Shown here in pieces: positions 26,966 to 37,048 of a stretch of 64,000 bases of DNA. The notes beneath the pieces were generated by a model. That model was not told the DNA's origin. It saw nothing but the letters and a program-made list of their open reading frames with translations, and searched no databases. Position numbers and translations under genes: made by a program. Origin of the DNA: Chitinophagales bacterium (GTDB lineage Bacteria; Bacteroidota; Bacteroidia; Chitinophagales; JADIYW01); the NCBI GenBank assembly GCA_023957235.1, contig JAMLHI010000003.1:124001-188000 (forward strand). Direction: 5' to 3'. Each line of letters opens with the position of its first letter. The first letter of the stretch is position 1.

Positions 26966-28421
26966 TTAATTTGAGAGGATGTATTCCTATTAAAGAAATG
27001 ATTCTTTTTAACATTATGGATGGTAGAATCAAAAACACTGGAAAAAGCAAAAGGTATTTGTATGAATCATCTAATTGGTTTGATAATAGATACCATATTC
27101 CTATATAGGTAAAAAATAGAATAGATATGATTTTCTCTAAATTTAAACTATATAATGGCTGCTGCTTTGAGTGAAGTTTTTTATGAGTTATGTAGGTATG
27201 CATTAATATCATTTGAATTGTTTTTATTGAAATAACAGTAATACAAATTCCATAAATTCCTATTATTCGTGACAATGAGATAAACAGTACAATAGAAATT
27301 ATAAAAGTTACAATATTAATGACGGGCATAATTTTAGTATTTTTATTATACAATGCCGGCATCATATAAGCTGTATAAAATACTCGTGGAATAAATGCTA
27401 TAGATAGAAGTGGGAAAAAGGCTGCTACAGGTCTATATTCTTCGTTCAATAAATAATATATTCCTATTGTTCCTATAGTAGTGATTGCTATATTGACAAT
27501 AATTCCAGTTGATATATATATACTCATCAATTTGATGATACTTTTTCTATTTGAATCAAGATCTATTTCAATCATTTTCCTATATACTTGTGGGCTTATT
27601 GCAGAATTTAATGAATTTAAAAATATTTCATTTACACTTGCAATTAAAAATCCAAAACCATAAAGTCCTAAAAATCTCATATCAAAAAGTCGCTCTATAG
27701 TAAATCTATCAGCTTGATCAATTAATACATTTAATATGGTATATGGAACGATAGGCAGTCCGTATAATAACATATTTTTGTTGAAAATTCTATTGTATTT
27801 TATTGGATGTTTGCTATAATACCATATCAAATAGATAATTATTGGAATTAATGTGCCTATAAAACGCCCAACAATACTTCCCCTAGCCTTTGTTTCCAAT
27901 ATGACAACTCCAATATAAATAGATGTTGCTACAGAAAGGAAAAATAGGACCGCCAATACAGCATAATGAATTGCTTTTTCTTGATTTCTGTAATAATTTA
28001 ATGCAACTGATTGTATGTTATATATAAGTGCTGTCAATATTGAGAAAATTCCCCATTGCCAATATGTAAATATATTGTTTTTAAAGCTAAATTGGATAAC
28101 CCAATCACCAATTATACTAAATAGTAGTATGACTATTCCACCAGAAATAAAATGGCTAACTAAGGCTGTTGAATAAATTTCATTTAGCTTCTCTTTGTCT
28201 TTATAATAATCATAATAAAATCTTGAAAAAGCTGTAGCTACACCAAAACCTAAAAAATTAGCAAAGAGACTTTGAATCATTGTAGATTGAGTTATTAATG
28301 CATAGTCACTTGGTTCTAAATATTTTGTATAAATAGGTAAAAGGATAAAGTTGATTGCTGGGGATAAAAACCCTAAAATGATATATATCGCAGAGTTGAA
28401 TAGTAATTTTGATTTTGGCAT
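26943..28421 (-). CDS. Oligosaccharide flippase, Wzx-like (MOP superfamily)
   Basis: A 492-residue integral membrane protein with 12 to 14 hydrophobic segments spread along its length. The N-terminal LLFNSAIYIILGFLSPAINFILLPIYTKYLEPSDYA (residues 5-40) is the signature start of polysaccharide flippases of the MOP/MATE-like superfamily. It should move lipid-linked sugar repeats across the inner membrane. It is the only gene on the minus strand between 16.2 and 33.9 kb and is divergent from the putative polymerase at 28610 with 188 bases between. A separate promoter in that gap is implied but no perfect TAnnTTTG box was found. Confidence 0.85.
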   Translation of the reverse strand: MPKSKLLFNSAIYIILGFLSPAINFILLPIYTKYLEPSDYALITQSTMIQSLFANFLGFGVATAFSRFYYDYYKDKEKLNEIYSTALVSHFISGGIVILLFSIIGDWVIQFSFKNNIFTYWQWGIFSILTALIYNIQSVALNYYRNQEKAIHYAVLAVLFFLSVATSIYIGVVILETKARGSIVGRFIGTLIPIIIYLIWYYSKHPIKYNRIFNKNMLLYGLPIVPYTILNVLIDQADRFTIERLFDMRFLGLYGFGFLIASVNEIFLNSLNSAISPQVYRKMIEIDLDSNRKSIIKLMSIYISTGIIVNIAITTIGTIGIYYLLNEEYRPVAAFFPLLSIAFIPRVFYTAYMMPALYNKNTKIMPVINIVTFIISIVLFISLSRIIGIYGICITVISIKTIQMILMHTYITHKKLHSKQQPLYSLNLEKIISILFFTYIGIWYLLSNQLDDSYKYLLLFPVFLILPSIMLKRIISLIGIHPLKLIRQLLRR

Positions 28422-28609
28422 TTTTTAAAAAATGAAAGTATAAACTTACAATTAGTTGAGGATATTTTTTGAATATATTTATAACATTGACCCTGACTTA
28501 TTCTTTGTTTTTACTAAATTCACGAAATTTATGAATCAATTTATTTTTTTGCTATTGAATAAATATTATTGGGTTTATTAAATGTTTTTTTAATTTCAAA
28601 TGTGGATAA

Positions 28610-29971
28610 ATGAGTGTTGAGTATATCAGATGGTATGATTATTTATTGTTTGTAATTTACGCTTTTATATTATATGCTGTATTAGTTAGACTTTTACGTA
28701 AAACTTTTCTTTTTGATTTTAAAAAGTATTTCAACTATTTCTTTTTTTTAAAAGTTATTGCAGCCTTTATGTATGTCCATGTTTATCTATACTACTATGG
28801 ATATGGTGATACTTTGAGATTTTTTAGATTTGGTCAGTATTACAAAGACATGTTATTTCAAATTAGTAACCTATCTTTTTTTGAGTGGCTATTTATGTCT
28901 AATGATACTTTTAAAAATATAATATCTTTTCAAATTGACTATTCCTATGGATTTACAGACACTAGCTTTTTAATTAATAAAGTTTCTGGATATCTTTCAT
29001 TTTTTACATTTAATTCATTTTTAATCAATACGTTGTGTTTTTCAATATTTTCATTGGTTGGACTGTGGTATATGTTTATTGGGTTATATGGAATTTTTCC
29101 TAAATTAAAATTAGAAATTGCTTTGTCAACTTTATTTATTCCATCAGTAGTTTTTTGGGGTAGTGGTTTGATGAAAGATACAATATGTATTGGAGCATTG
29201 GGGATAATGATTTATAATATTTGTAATATATTTTTTCTTAAAGGTGAAAGAAGCTTCTGGAAGATTATAATTCATTTTGTCTCCTTTTTAATTTGTTCCT
29301 ATGTTGTATCTAGTATTAAAATATATCAACTTTTAGCTTTTATTCCAGGTGTGACTATTTGGATTTTTTATTCATATAGGGATAAAATAAAAAGTAATTT
29401 TATTCGGAAATCAGTAACGCCTTTTGTTATTGCAATAATCGTTTTGGGTATTTTTATTGGATTACAAGTCTTTACTGAAAATCTCGATAAGTATGCAGTT
29501 GAGAATGTTGTTGAAACTGCTCTTAATTTAAATGCTGCTCTTGTGAATAAAGATGCTGGCTCTTCTTATGACCTAGGTCCAATAGAACCAAGTTTATTTG
29601 GACTTATAAAAAAAGCTCCAGCTGCCATTAATGTATCATTATTTAGACCATATATTTGGGAGGTGAATAATCCTGTAATGCTTCTATCAGGTATCGAAAG
29701 CCTTATTATCTTATTGATAACTCTTAATATATTTTTTAAGGTTGGGTTTTTGAAAATTCCAAAAAGAGTTTTAGGTAGTGGTATGTTAATTTTTTGTTTT
29801 ACTTTCAGTATTATTTTTGGTTTTGCTGTTGGTTTATCGTCACAGAATTTTGGGTCTCTTGTTAGATATAAGATTCCTTTATTGCCTTTATATCTAATAG
29901 GGCTGTTTGTCTTTTATAATATGGAGTTTAATCAATCATATTTTAAGCATTTTAAAAAGAATAGCAAGTAA
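28610..29971 (+). CDS. Polytopic membrane protein, Wzy-polymerase candidate
   Basis: A 453-residue protein with about ten hydrophobic segments and a central periplasmic-like loop near 290-335. It contains the block TLFIPSVVFWGSGLMKDT near residue 175, which recurs in uncharacterised membrane proteins of Bacteroidota polysaccharide loci. Polymerases of the Wzy/EpsG type have this size and layout but share little sequence, so polymerase is an inference from context: a flippase gene next to it and several glycosyltransferases downstream. The gene is very AT-rich. An alternative polymerase candidate is the gene at 33969. Confidence 0.5.
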   Translation: MSVEYIRWYDYLLFVIYAFILYAVLVRLLRKTFLFDFKKYFNYFFFLKVIAAFMYVHVYLYYYGYGDTLRFFRFGQYYKDMLFQISNLSFFEWLFMSNDTFKNIISFQIDYSYGFTDTSFLINKVSGYLSFFTFNSFLINTLCFSIFSLVGLWYMFIGLYGIFPKLKLEIALSTLFIPSVVFWGSGLMKDTICIGALGIMIYNICNIFFLKGERSFWKIIIHFVSFLICSYVVSSIKIYQLLAFIPGVTIWIFYSYRDKIKSNFIRKSVTPFVIAIIVLGIFIGLQVFTENLDKYAVENVVETALNLNAALVNKDAGSSYDLGPIEPSLFGLIKKAPAAINVSLFRPYIWEVNNPVMLLSGIESLIILLITLNIFFKVGFLKIPKRVLGSGMLIFCFTFSIIFGFAVGLSSQNFGSLVRYKIPLLPLYLIGLFVFYNMEFNQSYFKHFKKNSK

Positions 29972-30104
29972 TTTATGATTTTAATATTATTAACTTTGAA
30001 CTTTTTAAGTTCAATTATCAAATGCAAACCTTTTGTATTAGTAAATTAATAGGCTATTTAAAATTTATTATTTTAGAATCTCACAAAAATATCGCAATTA
30101 TATA

Positions 30105-31190
30105 ATGACAATTTTTTTAGTTTCACTTTATTATAAAATAAATGAACGTACGGGAGCTAATATTAGATTTGATGAAACAGCTAAATTTTTGATTAGTAAG
30201 GGATGGGATGTAAAATTGATTATTTTGGAGGGAGAAGCGCCTATTTGGTGCGTGGAGAAAGGGAATATCATTTTTTTTAAAAAATATTCGAATTTACCAG
30301 GCGCTATTAGAAGGGTTTTTCACTTCTTACAATTATCTCTATTTTTTTTAAGAGCTCCTCAATCAATTATAATTAATGATTTTTTACCCTTTTCATCTTT
30401 TGCATTTAAAAAACATTTCCATTTTCAAATCATTCATGATGTTCGAAACTTTACTTTATTCCATAGAGGCAAAGTGCCTTTGTTTAATTCAAAAATGCAA
30501 GTGAGACAATGGCAAAAAGCTCAACGAATTATTACAGTTAGTAATTATACTCGTAGTGAATTAAATAACTTATGTCAAATACCTTTAAGTCAAATTCTGG
30601 TTATTTATAATGGAATTAATCAAAATTATTTAGACTTTTCAAGTGAAGTAAAAAGAGATTTAGATTTTTTATTTATTGGTGTTTTTGAATATCGGAAGAA
30701 TCATAAAAACCTAGTTATAGCATTAAGTATTTTGAAACAAAAAGGTTATTCTTTTAAAGCAGAGTGTGTAGGCAGAGACCAAGGAACTTTAAAAGATACG
30801 ATTGATTTAGTTGCTAAATTAGAAATGGAGGATATGATATTTATTAATAATACTGTTTTATCAGAAAATGAACTTATCCAAAAGTACAATCAATCTAAAA
30901 TATTTGTTAGTCCTTCACTTTATGAGGGATTTGGAATCCCGCTGATTGAGGCATTTGCATCTGGGTGTACTGTTGCTTGTTCAGATATTACAGTGTTTAG
31001 AGAAGTCTGTAACGATAATGCATTTTATTTTGACCCTGAAAGCCCAGAAGATATAGCTCGAGGGCTTATTCATGCAATTGAAAAAGATAGTAAGGCTAAT
31101 AGAAGTCAATATCTATCTTATGCTAAGAAAAATTTTCAATGGGAGTCAACTCTTAGCAAAATGGATGAAATTTTTAAAAGTTTAAGTTAA
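30105..31190 (+). CDS. Glycosyltransferase family 4
   Basis: A 361-residue retaining GT-B glycosyltransferase. The C-terminal nucleotide-sugar half has LDFLFIGVFEYRKNHKNLVIAL near 185 and the diagnostic EX7E motif in SPSLYEGFGIPLIEAFASG (about 272-290). The N-terminal half with GANIRFDETAKFLISKGWDV is the acceptor domain. It is soluble or peripheral to the inner membrane and should add one sugar to the lipid-linked repeat. It is followed by an epimerase gene after nine bases. The donor cannot be told from sequence. Confidence 0.88.
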   Translation: MTIFLVSLYYKINERTGANIRFDETAKFLISKGWDVKLIILEGEAPIWCVEKGNIIFFKKYSNLPGAIRRVFHFLQLSLFFLRAPQSIIINDFLPFSSFAFKKHFHFQIIHDVRNFTLFHRGKVPLFNSKMQVRQWQKAQRIITVSNYTRSELNNLCQIPLSQILVIYNGINQNYLDFSSEVKRDLDFLFIGVFEYRKNHKNLVIALSILKQKGYSFKAECVGRDQGTLKDTIDLVAKLEMEDMIFINNTVLSENELIQKYNQSKIFVSPSLYEGFGIPLIEAFASGCTVACSDITVFREVCNDNAFYFDPESPEDIARGLIHAIEKDSKANRSQYLSYAKKNFQWESTLSKMDEIFKSLS

Positions 31191-31199
31191 ATTTATAAT

Positions 31200-32153
31200 A
31201 TGAAAAAAATTCTTGTAACTGGAGGCGCAGGCTTTATTGGGAGTAATATTACAGAGCAGTTATTGCATTTGGGTTATAATGTAAGAGTATTAGATAATCT
31301 TTCTTCTGGCAAACAAGAAAATGTAGATTTATTTAAAGATCATCCCAATTATGAATTTATGTTGGGTGATATTAGAAATATTGAAGATTGTTCTAATGCT
31401 TGTAGAGGAGTAGATGCAATTTCTCATCAAGCTGCTTTAGGGTCAGTACCTCGATCTATCAATGTTCCATTGGATACTCATGCCAATAATGATATTGGCT
31501 TTGTGAATATGCTTTTTGCTGCCAAAGAATTGAATGTTAAGAGATTTGTTTTTGCTTCTTCTTCTTCAGTATATGGAGATGAACCTAATTTGCCTAAAAT
31601 AGAGAATAGGATAGGAAATCTACTTTCTCCTTATGCTGCCACTAAATTTACAAATGAGATTTATGCTAGTGTTTTCGCTAAGGTATATGGTATGGAAACT
31701 ATAGGCTTTAGATATTTTAATATTTTTGGACCTAGACAAAATCCCAATGGTCAATATGCTGCTGTGATTCCATTATTTGCAAAATCTTTGATTAATAATG
31801 AAGCCCCTTTTATTAATGGAGATGGGGAGCAAAGCAGAGACTTTACTTATGTAGATAATGCTGTTCAAGCTAATATTTTGGGACTTACAACTACGAATGC
31901 AGAAGCTGTAAATCAAGTGTATAATATTGCTCTCGGCGAAAGATTCACTATTAACGAACTTTATGATGGTATTTGTAAAATTTTGAATAAGGATATTAAA
32001 GCGATTCATAGAGAACCAAGAATGGGAGATATCAGAGACTCTCTTGCTGATATTTCTAAAGCGAAGCTATTGCTAGGGTACAATCCTACACATAAATTTT
32101 CAGAAGGATTGCCTTTAACAATAGAGTATTTTAAAAACATTTTTCAAAAGTAA
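31200..32153 (+). CDS. UDP-N-acetyl-hexosamine(uronate) 4-epimerase, WbpP/TviC-like SDR
   Basis: A 317-residue extended SDR. The NAD motif GGAGFIG is at 8-14, the active site SPYAATK carries Tyr and Lys near 152-156. The blocks VLDNLSSGKQENVD, ISHQAALGSVPRSI, RYFNIFGPRQNPNGQYAAVIPLF and GDGEQSRDFTYVDN are those of WbpP, TviC and Gne-type epimerases that interconvert UDP-GlcNAc/UDP-GalNAc or their uronic acids. It is the second gene of a unit starting at 30105 and is followed by a deacetylase. It would supply GalNAc or GalNAcA for the polysaccharide. Confidence 0.87.
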   Translation: MKKILVTGGAGFIGSNITEQLLHLGYNVRVLDNLSSGKQENVDLFKDHPNYEFMLGDIRNIEDCSNACRGVDAISHQAALGSVPRSINVPLDTHANNDIGFVNMLFAAKELNVKRFVFASSSSVYGDEPNLPKIENRIGNLLSPYAATKFTNEIYASVFAKVYGMETIGFRYFNIFGPRQNPNGQYAAVIPLFAKSLINNEAPFINGDGEQSRDFTYVDNAVQANILGLTTTNAEAVNQVYNIALGERFTINELYDGICKILNKDIKAIHREPRMGDIRDSLADISKAKLLLGYNPTHKFSEGLPLTIEYFKNIFQK

Positions 32154-32179
32154 GTTACTTTAAAGATTATATTTTACTC

Positions 32180-33157
32180 ATGAATAACAATGGGAAGTTT
32201 GTAATATCACTTGATTTTGAACTGTACTGGGGTGTTAGAGATAAAAGAACAATAGATAATTATGGGAAAGAAATAATTGCTGTTTATCAAGTTATTCCAA
32301 GATTACTATCAGAATTTTCTAGATTCAATATTAAAGGAACTTTTGCGACAGTAGGTTTATTGTTTGCCAAGGATAAGAATGAATTGTTGCATTATATTCC
32401 TAGTGAAAAGCCGTTATATACAGACAATAACCTTTCACCTTATTTATATCTTGATAATTTTCCTATAGATAAAGACTTCAATAAATATCATTTTTGCCCT
32501 GATTTAATTGATTTGATTCAACAGACTCCAGGTCAAGAGATTGCTACTCATACCTTTTCTCATTATTATTGTTTGGAAGATGGACAAGTCGCTAATCATT
32601 TCAGAGAAGATCTGATGTTAGCATTGGAAATTGCGAAACAAAAAGCAATAGAAATAAAAAGTATTGTATTTCCAAGGAATCAAGTCAAGGCGGATTATTT
32701 GCAAATTGTTAAAGAACTTGGGTTGTATTCTTATCGAGGGAATGAAACTAAGTGGTTTTATCAAGCGTCTAATGGTGAAGATAATAGTTTGTTGAAAAGA
32801 GCACTTCGATTGCTTGATACCTATATTAATCTTTCAGGACATAACTGTAGCGATATTGTTGAAATATCAAAAGTGCAACCATACAATATTCCTTCAAGCC
32901 GCTTTTTGAGACCTTATTCAAAGAAGTTGAAATTATTAGAAAACTTAAGATTGAAAAGGATTATTAAAAGTATGACCTATGCTGCAAAACATAATAAAGT
33001 ATTTCACTTATGGTGGCATCCTCATAATTTTGGGGCTAATCAGGAGGAAAATTTTTCTTTCTTAGAAAAAATTCTCAAACATTATTCTGAATTGAACATT
33101 AAGTATAACTTTGAGAGTATTACAATGAGAGCATTGGCAGAAGAAATATTAAACTGA
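32180..33157 (+). CDS. Polysaccharide deacetylase (NodB-like, CE4)
   Basis: A 325-residue protein without a signal peptide. NodB motif 1 is SLDFELYWG (Asp12), and motif 2 is HTFSH with His124 and His128, giving the Asp-His-His metal site of CE4 deacetylases; a WHPHNFG segment near 277 may be the later catalytic His motif. As it looks cytoplasmic it probably acts on a nucleotide- or lipid-linked sugar, not on a finished polymer. Its stop codon overlaps the start of the formyltransferase gene by one base (TGATG), so the two products are made together. That pairing suggests N-deacetylation followed by N-formylation. Confidence 0.82.
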   Translation: MNNNGKFVISLDFELYWGVRDKRTIDNYGKEIIAVYQVIPRLLSEFSRFNIKGTFATVGLLFAKDKNELLHYIPSEKPLYTDNNLSPYLYLDNFPIDKDFNKYHFCPDLIDLIQQTPGQEIATHTFSHYYCLEDGQVANHFREDLMLALEIAKQKAIEIKSIVFPRNQVKADYLQIVKELGLYSYRGNETKWFYQASNGEDNSLLKRALRLLDTYINLSGHNCSDIVEISKVQPYNIPSSRFLRPYSKKLKLLENLRLKRIIKSMTYAAKHNKVFHLWWHPHNFGANQEENFSFLEKILKHYSELNIKYNFESITMRALAEEILN

Positions 33158-33930
33158 TGGGAGCTAAGAAAATTATCATGTTAGCTTGCAATGGCCAATC
33201 TACTCGAATAATGTTTCATGGAGTGAATGAAATCTATCCTATACATAGTATTGTTATTGAAGACAAACCAAATAGAAAAACATTTTTAAAGAACAGAATA
33301 AAGAAAATTGGTTATTGGAAAGTTTTTGGTCAGATAATCTTTCAACTTTTTATTCCTCGATTATTAAATAGAATTTCTAAACAAAGAATACAAGAGATAA
33401 TAAACGATTTTAAAATTGATACATCATTTATACCTACATCTAAAATAATTAATGTTTCATCCGTTAATAGCAATGAATGTATTGAATATTTAATAGCTGA
33501 AAACCCTGATATTGTTATAGTTAATGGAACTAGAATCATATCGAAAAAAGTATTAAATGCTATTAATGCTATTTTTATTAATACTCATGCAGGTATTACT
33601 CCGAAATATAGAGGTGTTCACGGTGGCTATTGGGCGCTTGTGAATAATGATAAGGATAATTGCGGAGTTACTGTTCATCTTGTTGATGAAGGCATTGATA
33701 CTGGTGGTGTTTTGTTTCAAGATATTATTAAGGTTTCAAAAAATGATAATTTTATTACATACCCATTACTTCAAGTTGCAAAGGGAGTTCAGCTGATGCA
33801 AAAAACAATAGAGTCTATTTATAATAATGCTTTGACAGTTATTGAAAGTAAGGTGACTGAAAGTAAACTTTGGACACATCCTACTATTTGGGAGTATTTG
33901 AAATGTTGGATACTTAAAGGTGTCAAATAA
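33157..33930 (+). CDS. Formyltransferase-fold protein, probable sugar N-formyltransferase
   Basis: A 257-residue protein with the catalytic core of N10-formyl-tetrahydrofolate-dependent formyltransferases. The Asn-x-His pair is Asn142 and His144 in INTHAGITPKYRG, and the Asp is Asp181 in VDEGIDTGG. The C-terminal anticodon-type domain of methionyl-tRNA formyltransferase is missing, as in sugar formyltransferases. N-formylated amino sugars are known in bacterial O-antigens. The direct coupling to a deacetylase gene and the presence of amino-sugar pathways in the locus support formylation of a 3- or 4-amino sugar. The substrate is unknown. Confidence 0.78.
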   Translation: MGAKKIIMLACNGQSTRIMFHGVNEIYPIHSIVIEDKPNRKTFLKNRIKKIGYWKVFGQIIFQLFIPRLLNRISKQRIQEIINDFKIDTSFIPTSKIINVSSVNSNECIEYLIAENPDIVIVNGTRIISKKVLNAINAIFINTHAGITPKYRGVHGGYWALVNNDKDNCGVTVHLVDEGIDTGGVLFQDIIKVSKNDNFITYPLLQVAKGVQLMQKTIESIYNNALTVIESKVTESKLWTHPTIWEYLKCWILKGVK

Positions 33931-33968
33931 TAATTATCAGCTAATTGTACTCTGTGTATGATTTTGTA

Positions 33969-35732
33969 TTAGGGTTTTATTTTGTATATGTAGAATCCGT
34001 TATATGCGTTTTTAAATTGTAGTTGATTATTATCAATTGTAAATTCAGAAAATATAGTAGTAAATTGATACTTTTTCATAAAATCTAGCAAACAATCGTA
34101 ATTTTTAAAATTTAGCTCACCGCATGATTGGAAATAAATACTTTCTTTTCTAATGGATTCTATTATTTGACTTTCTTCATGATTAAATTTAGGCAATATT
34201 GGGTATGAGGCTAAAGGGTAGTATATTTTAGCTTTTGAATTTAATAGATAAATCTCAGGAGAAAAGCAAAAATTATTTTCACTATATCTATATATAGAGC
34301 TTACACTATCTTTGCTATTTAGAAAAATTATCTTTTCTTCTAAATAAGGCTTTATAAAATTTAGACGTTTTATTTTATCGGGTGATGCATTAGTACCTCG
34401 ATATTTTTGTAATGGTATAATATGGATAGTTGCTATAATAATTAAAATAACATACTTCTTATTATTCAATAAGTCTATTATTAATATTGCAATAAGTACA
34501 TAAAAAAAGGTATCCATTAAATTTCCAAAAAGCTGTTGAGCATCTGCCTTTGTATATAGTAGTAACCACAATAGTGAAGAACTGATGTAAATAGAAACAA
34601 AGGGAATAATAAAATCTTTTAATTCTCTTCTTTTAATGTATAAATATACAATAGGCACAAACCATCCTATGGGAATGAATATATAGGATTTAATAAACCA
34701 ATTGATCATGTGTTTATTATTTGGTATCATGCTTAATGGATTTTTATCTATATCTTGCATTCTAGAATCTGCATTTAACTTGTAAAAAACTACAAATAAT
34801 AATAGTGCTAAGAATGGTATGATATACTTTTTTTCTATTTTTCTATTTTGATAAGATATTATTATACCTGTAAATATCAATCCCATAACAATTGCTGGAA
34901 AAGTTGTTAAATAGAAGAAAGAGAAAAGAATTGGATAATATATTCCGTTTTCCTTTTTGGTAAAAACATAATAAATTGATAGGCAGATAGGTACAACGTA
35001 AATGGTCTTTAATATATTAGAAATTGCTGTAGTTGAACCATATTTGGGAATTTGGAAAGGAGCTATGTAAATGATAGTATTCCATAAGCTACTTGATAAT
35101 GTAATTATTAAAAACATTAAAAATGTAAGTATGAAAATATATCTACCATGAATAGATGAAGCTTTTCTTTCTATTATCTCATGAATACCTAAACAAATTA
35201 AAACGCCAACAATAGATGTAATAACTATAAAGAGGTTGATAAATGTATTCCCATGATTTAATATTCCAATAAAGTTAGTCAACCAAAGTTCGAACCAATG
35301 GTAATATTGAGCATTTAGTTGTTGGTCTGCAAATAAGTGATTTGATTGAGACAATGTATTCTCAATTCCAGTGTAGTTAATCCATGTAGCAACCCTAGAG
35401 TAAAAAACATCATCAACATATGGGAAAGTAGTAAAATTGAGTACTTTATATAGATTTGAATAAACTATTCCCCCTATTCCTATTCCATATATTAAAGACT
35501 TTTTTAAGCCCAAAAAATCATACGAAAAAGTTATGTTTTTGTATTGAGTTACTATAAGAAGAGCTAAGAACACTATAAATATACTATTGAACTTAGTTTG
35601 AATGACTGCATATAATCCTGTGATTAACAGAAGATTTAAAGATGAGTTGAAAAAGCTTGTGTTTACTTTAAATAATTTTACATTGATTAATATCAATATA
35701 AAAATAAACACTATTATATACTCCATAAGCAA
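33969..35732 (-). CDS. Polytopic membrane protein of unknown function
   Basis: A 587-residue protein I do not recognise. It has about eleven to thirteen hydrophobic segments over the first 440 residues and a C-terminal soluble domain of about 130 residues. The long loop after the first segments (around 95-130, including HLFADQQLNAQYYHWFELW) resembles the periplasmic loop of GT-C glycosyltransferases or polymerases, where acidic and His residues bind the lipid-linked donor. It is on the minus strand in the middle of the polysaccharide locus, which makes a GT-C transferase or second polymerase possible. No signature motif was found to choose between them. Confidence 0.5.
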   Translation of the reverse strand: MLMEYIIVFIFILILINVKLFKVNTSFFNSSLNLLLITGLYAVIQTKFNSIFIVFLALLIVTQYKNITFSYDFLGLKKSLIYGIGIGGIVYSNLYKVLNFTTFPYVDDVFYSRVATWINYTGIENTLSQSNHLFADQQLNAQYYHWFELWLTNFIGILNHGNTFINLFIVITSIVGVLICLGIHEIIERKASSIHGRYIFILTFLMFLIITLSSSLWNTIIYIAPFQIPKYGSTTAISNILKTIYVVPICLSIYYVFTKKENGIYYPILFSFFYLTTFPAIVMGLIFTGIIISYQNRKIEKKYIIPFLALLLFVVFYKLNADSRMQDIDKNPLSMIPNNKHMINWFIKSYIFIPIGWFVPIVYLYIKRRELKDFIIPFVSIYISSSLLWLLLYTKADAQQLFGNLMDTFFYVLIAILIIDLLNNKKYVILIIIATIHIIPLQKYRGTNASPDKIKRLNFIKPYLEEKIIFLNSKDSVSSIYRYSENNFCFSPEIYLLNSKAKIYYPLASYPILPKFNHEESQIIESIRKESIYFQSCGELNFKNYDCLLDFMKKYQFTTIFSEFTIDNNQLQFKNAYNGFYIYKIKP

Positions 35733-35939
35733 TTATGTTAAATAGACATTTTAATATATAAAATTAATAGACTATTTAATAGTCTTATATTTTTTGTTGC
35801 AAAGTACATTCTTTTTTGATTATTTCAAAAAATCATTATTAATAGAAGTAATCAAAAGAAGATATTTATTACCTTAGCTCTAAGGACTATAAGTCTTCTA
35901 AAATTAATACTGTTTTCAAAAAAAGAAATAATAAATACA

Positions 35940-37043
35940 ATGCAAGTAAGCTATTTAGATCTTAAACAACTTAATATTTCAAAAGAAGAAGTTTTAAAAA
36001 AAGCGTTTGAGAATGTTTTAAAATCTGGATGGTTTATATTAGGTGAAGCAGTGGATAAGTTTGAAAAAGAATTTTCATTATTCACACAAACTAAATACTG
36101 TATAGGAGTTGCTAATGGACTAGATGCTTTAATCCTTTCTTTAAAAGTATTAAATATTGGAGAAGGAGATGAAGTGATAGTTCCTTCTAACACTTATATA
36201 GCTACTTGGTTAGCAGTATCCTATGTAGGTGCAACACCTATTCCTGTAGAGCCTAATATTTATACCTATAATATTAATACGGCTCTCATAGAAGAAAAGA
36301 TTTCACATAAGACGAAAGCTATTATTCCTGTAAACCTTTATGGTCAAGCTGCTGAATTAGAAGATATACGTAATATAGCTATTAAGTATAATTTATATGT
36401 TATTGAAGATAATGCTCAATCACAAGGTGCGAGTTATAAAGATAAGCCTACAGGTAGTTGGGGAGATATTAATGCTACAAGTTTTTATCCAGGCAAAAAC
36501 TTAGGTGCTTTAGGTGATGGGGGAGCTGTTACGACTGATAATGAAGAGCTAAGCCAAAAAATTAGAGTAGTTCGCAATTATGGATCTCAAAAAAAATACT
36601 ACAATGAGATTAAAGGGGTAAACTCAAGACTTGATGAGTTACAAGCAGCATTTCTATCTGAAAAATTAAAATATCTATCTGCAGAGAATGAAGAAAGAGT
36701 TCGTTTGGCAAAAGTTTATGATGAAGAATTAAAAAACGTAGGGGATTTAATACTTCCACAAATTTCTTGTAATGCGACGTCTGTTTATCATATATACTTA
36801 GTAAGAACAAAACAAAGAGATGAATTACAAAATCACTTGACAAATAGAAATATTGGGACTGTAATACATTATCCTATTCCGCCGCATTTGCAAGAAGCAT
36901 ATCAAGAATTAGGTTACAAAAGAGGGGATTTTCCTTTAGCTGAGGAAATTGCGGAAACTTGTTTAAGTATTCCTCTTTATCCTGGTCTAAGTGCAGAACA
37001 ACAAGGTTTTGTGATTGAAGCTATCAGACAATTTTTCAACTAG
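35940..37043 (+). CDS. DegT/DnrJ aminotransferase, FdtB/QdtB-like
   Basis: A 367-residue PLP-dependent sugar aminotransferase; the PLP lysine is Lys186 in FYPGKNLGALGDGG and the cofactor aspartate is in VIEDNAQSQGA. Residue 1-10 MQVSYLDLKQ and the block VNLYGQAAELEDI are like FdtB/QdtB/TylB enzymes that aminate C3 of dTDP-3-keto-6-deoxyhexoses. The FdtA-type ketoisomerase genes at 39781 and 40208 make the same sugar pathway likely: dTDP-3-amino-3,6-dideoxy-galactose or -glucose. rmlA and rmlB, which make the precursor, are not in the window. It begins a run of four genes with gaps of seven bases or fewer, or overlaps. Confidence 0.85.
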   Translation: MQVSYLDLKQLNISKEEVLKKAFENVLKSGWFILGEAVDKFEKEFSLFTQTKYCIGVANGLDALILSLKVLNIGEGDEVIVPSNTYIATWLAVSYVGATPIPVEPNIYTYNINTALIEEKISHKTKAIIPVNLYGQAAELEDIRNIAIKYNLYVIEDNAQSQGASYKDKPTGSWGDINATSFYPGKNLGALGDGGAVTTDNEELSQKIRVVRNYGSQKKYYNEIKGVNSRLDELQAAFLSEKLKYLSAENEERVRLAKVYDEELKNVGDLILPQISCNATSVYHIYLVRTKQRDELQNHLTNRNIGTVIHYPIPPHLQEAYQELGYKRGDFPLAEEIAETCLSIPLYPGLSAEQQGFVIEAIRQFFN

Positions 37044-37048
37044 ACTAT

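Noticed and set aside
35769..35785. Inverted repeat AGACTAT-TTA-ATAGTCT between 35732 and 35939
   Set aside because: Short, AT-rich and without a clear partner transcript; not enough to call a terminator or operator.
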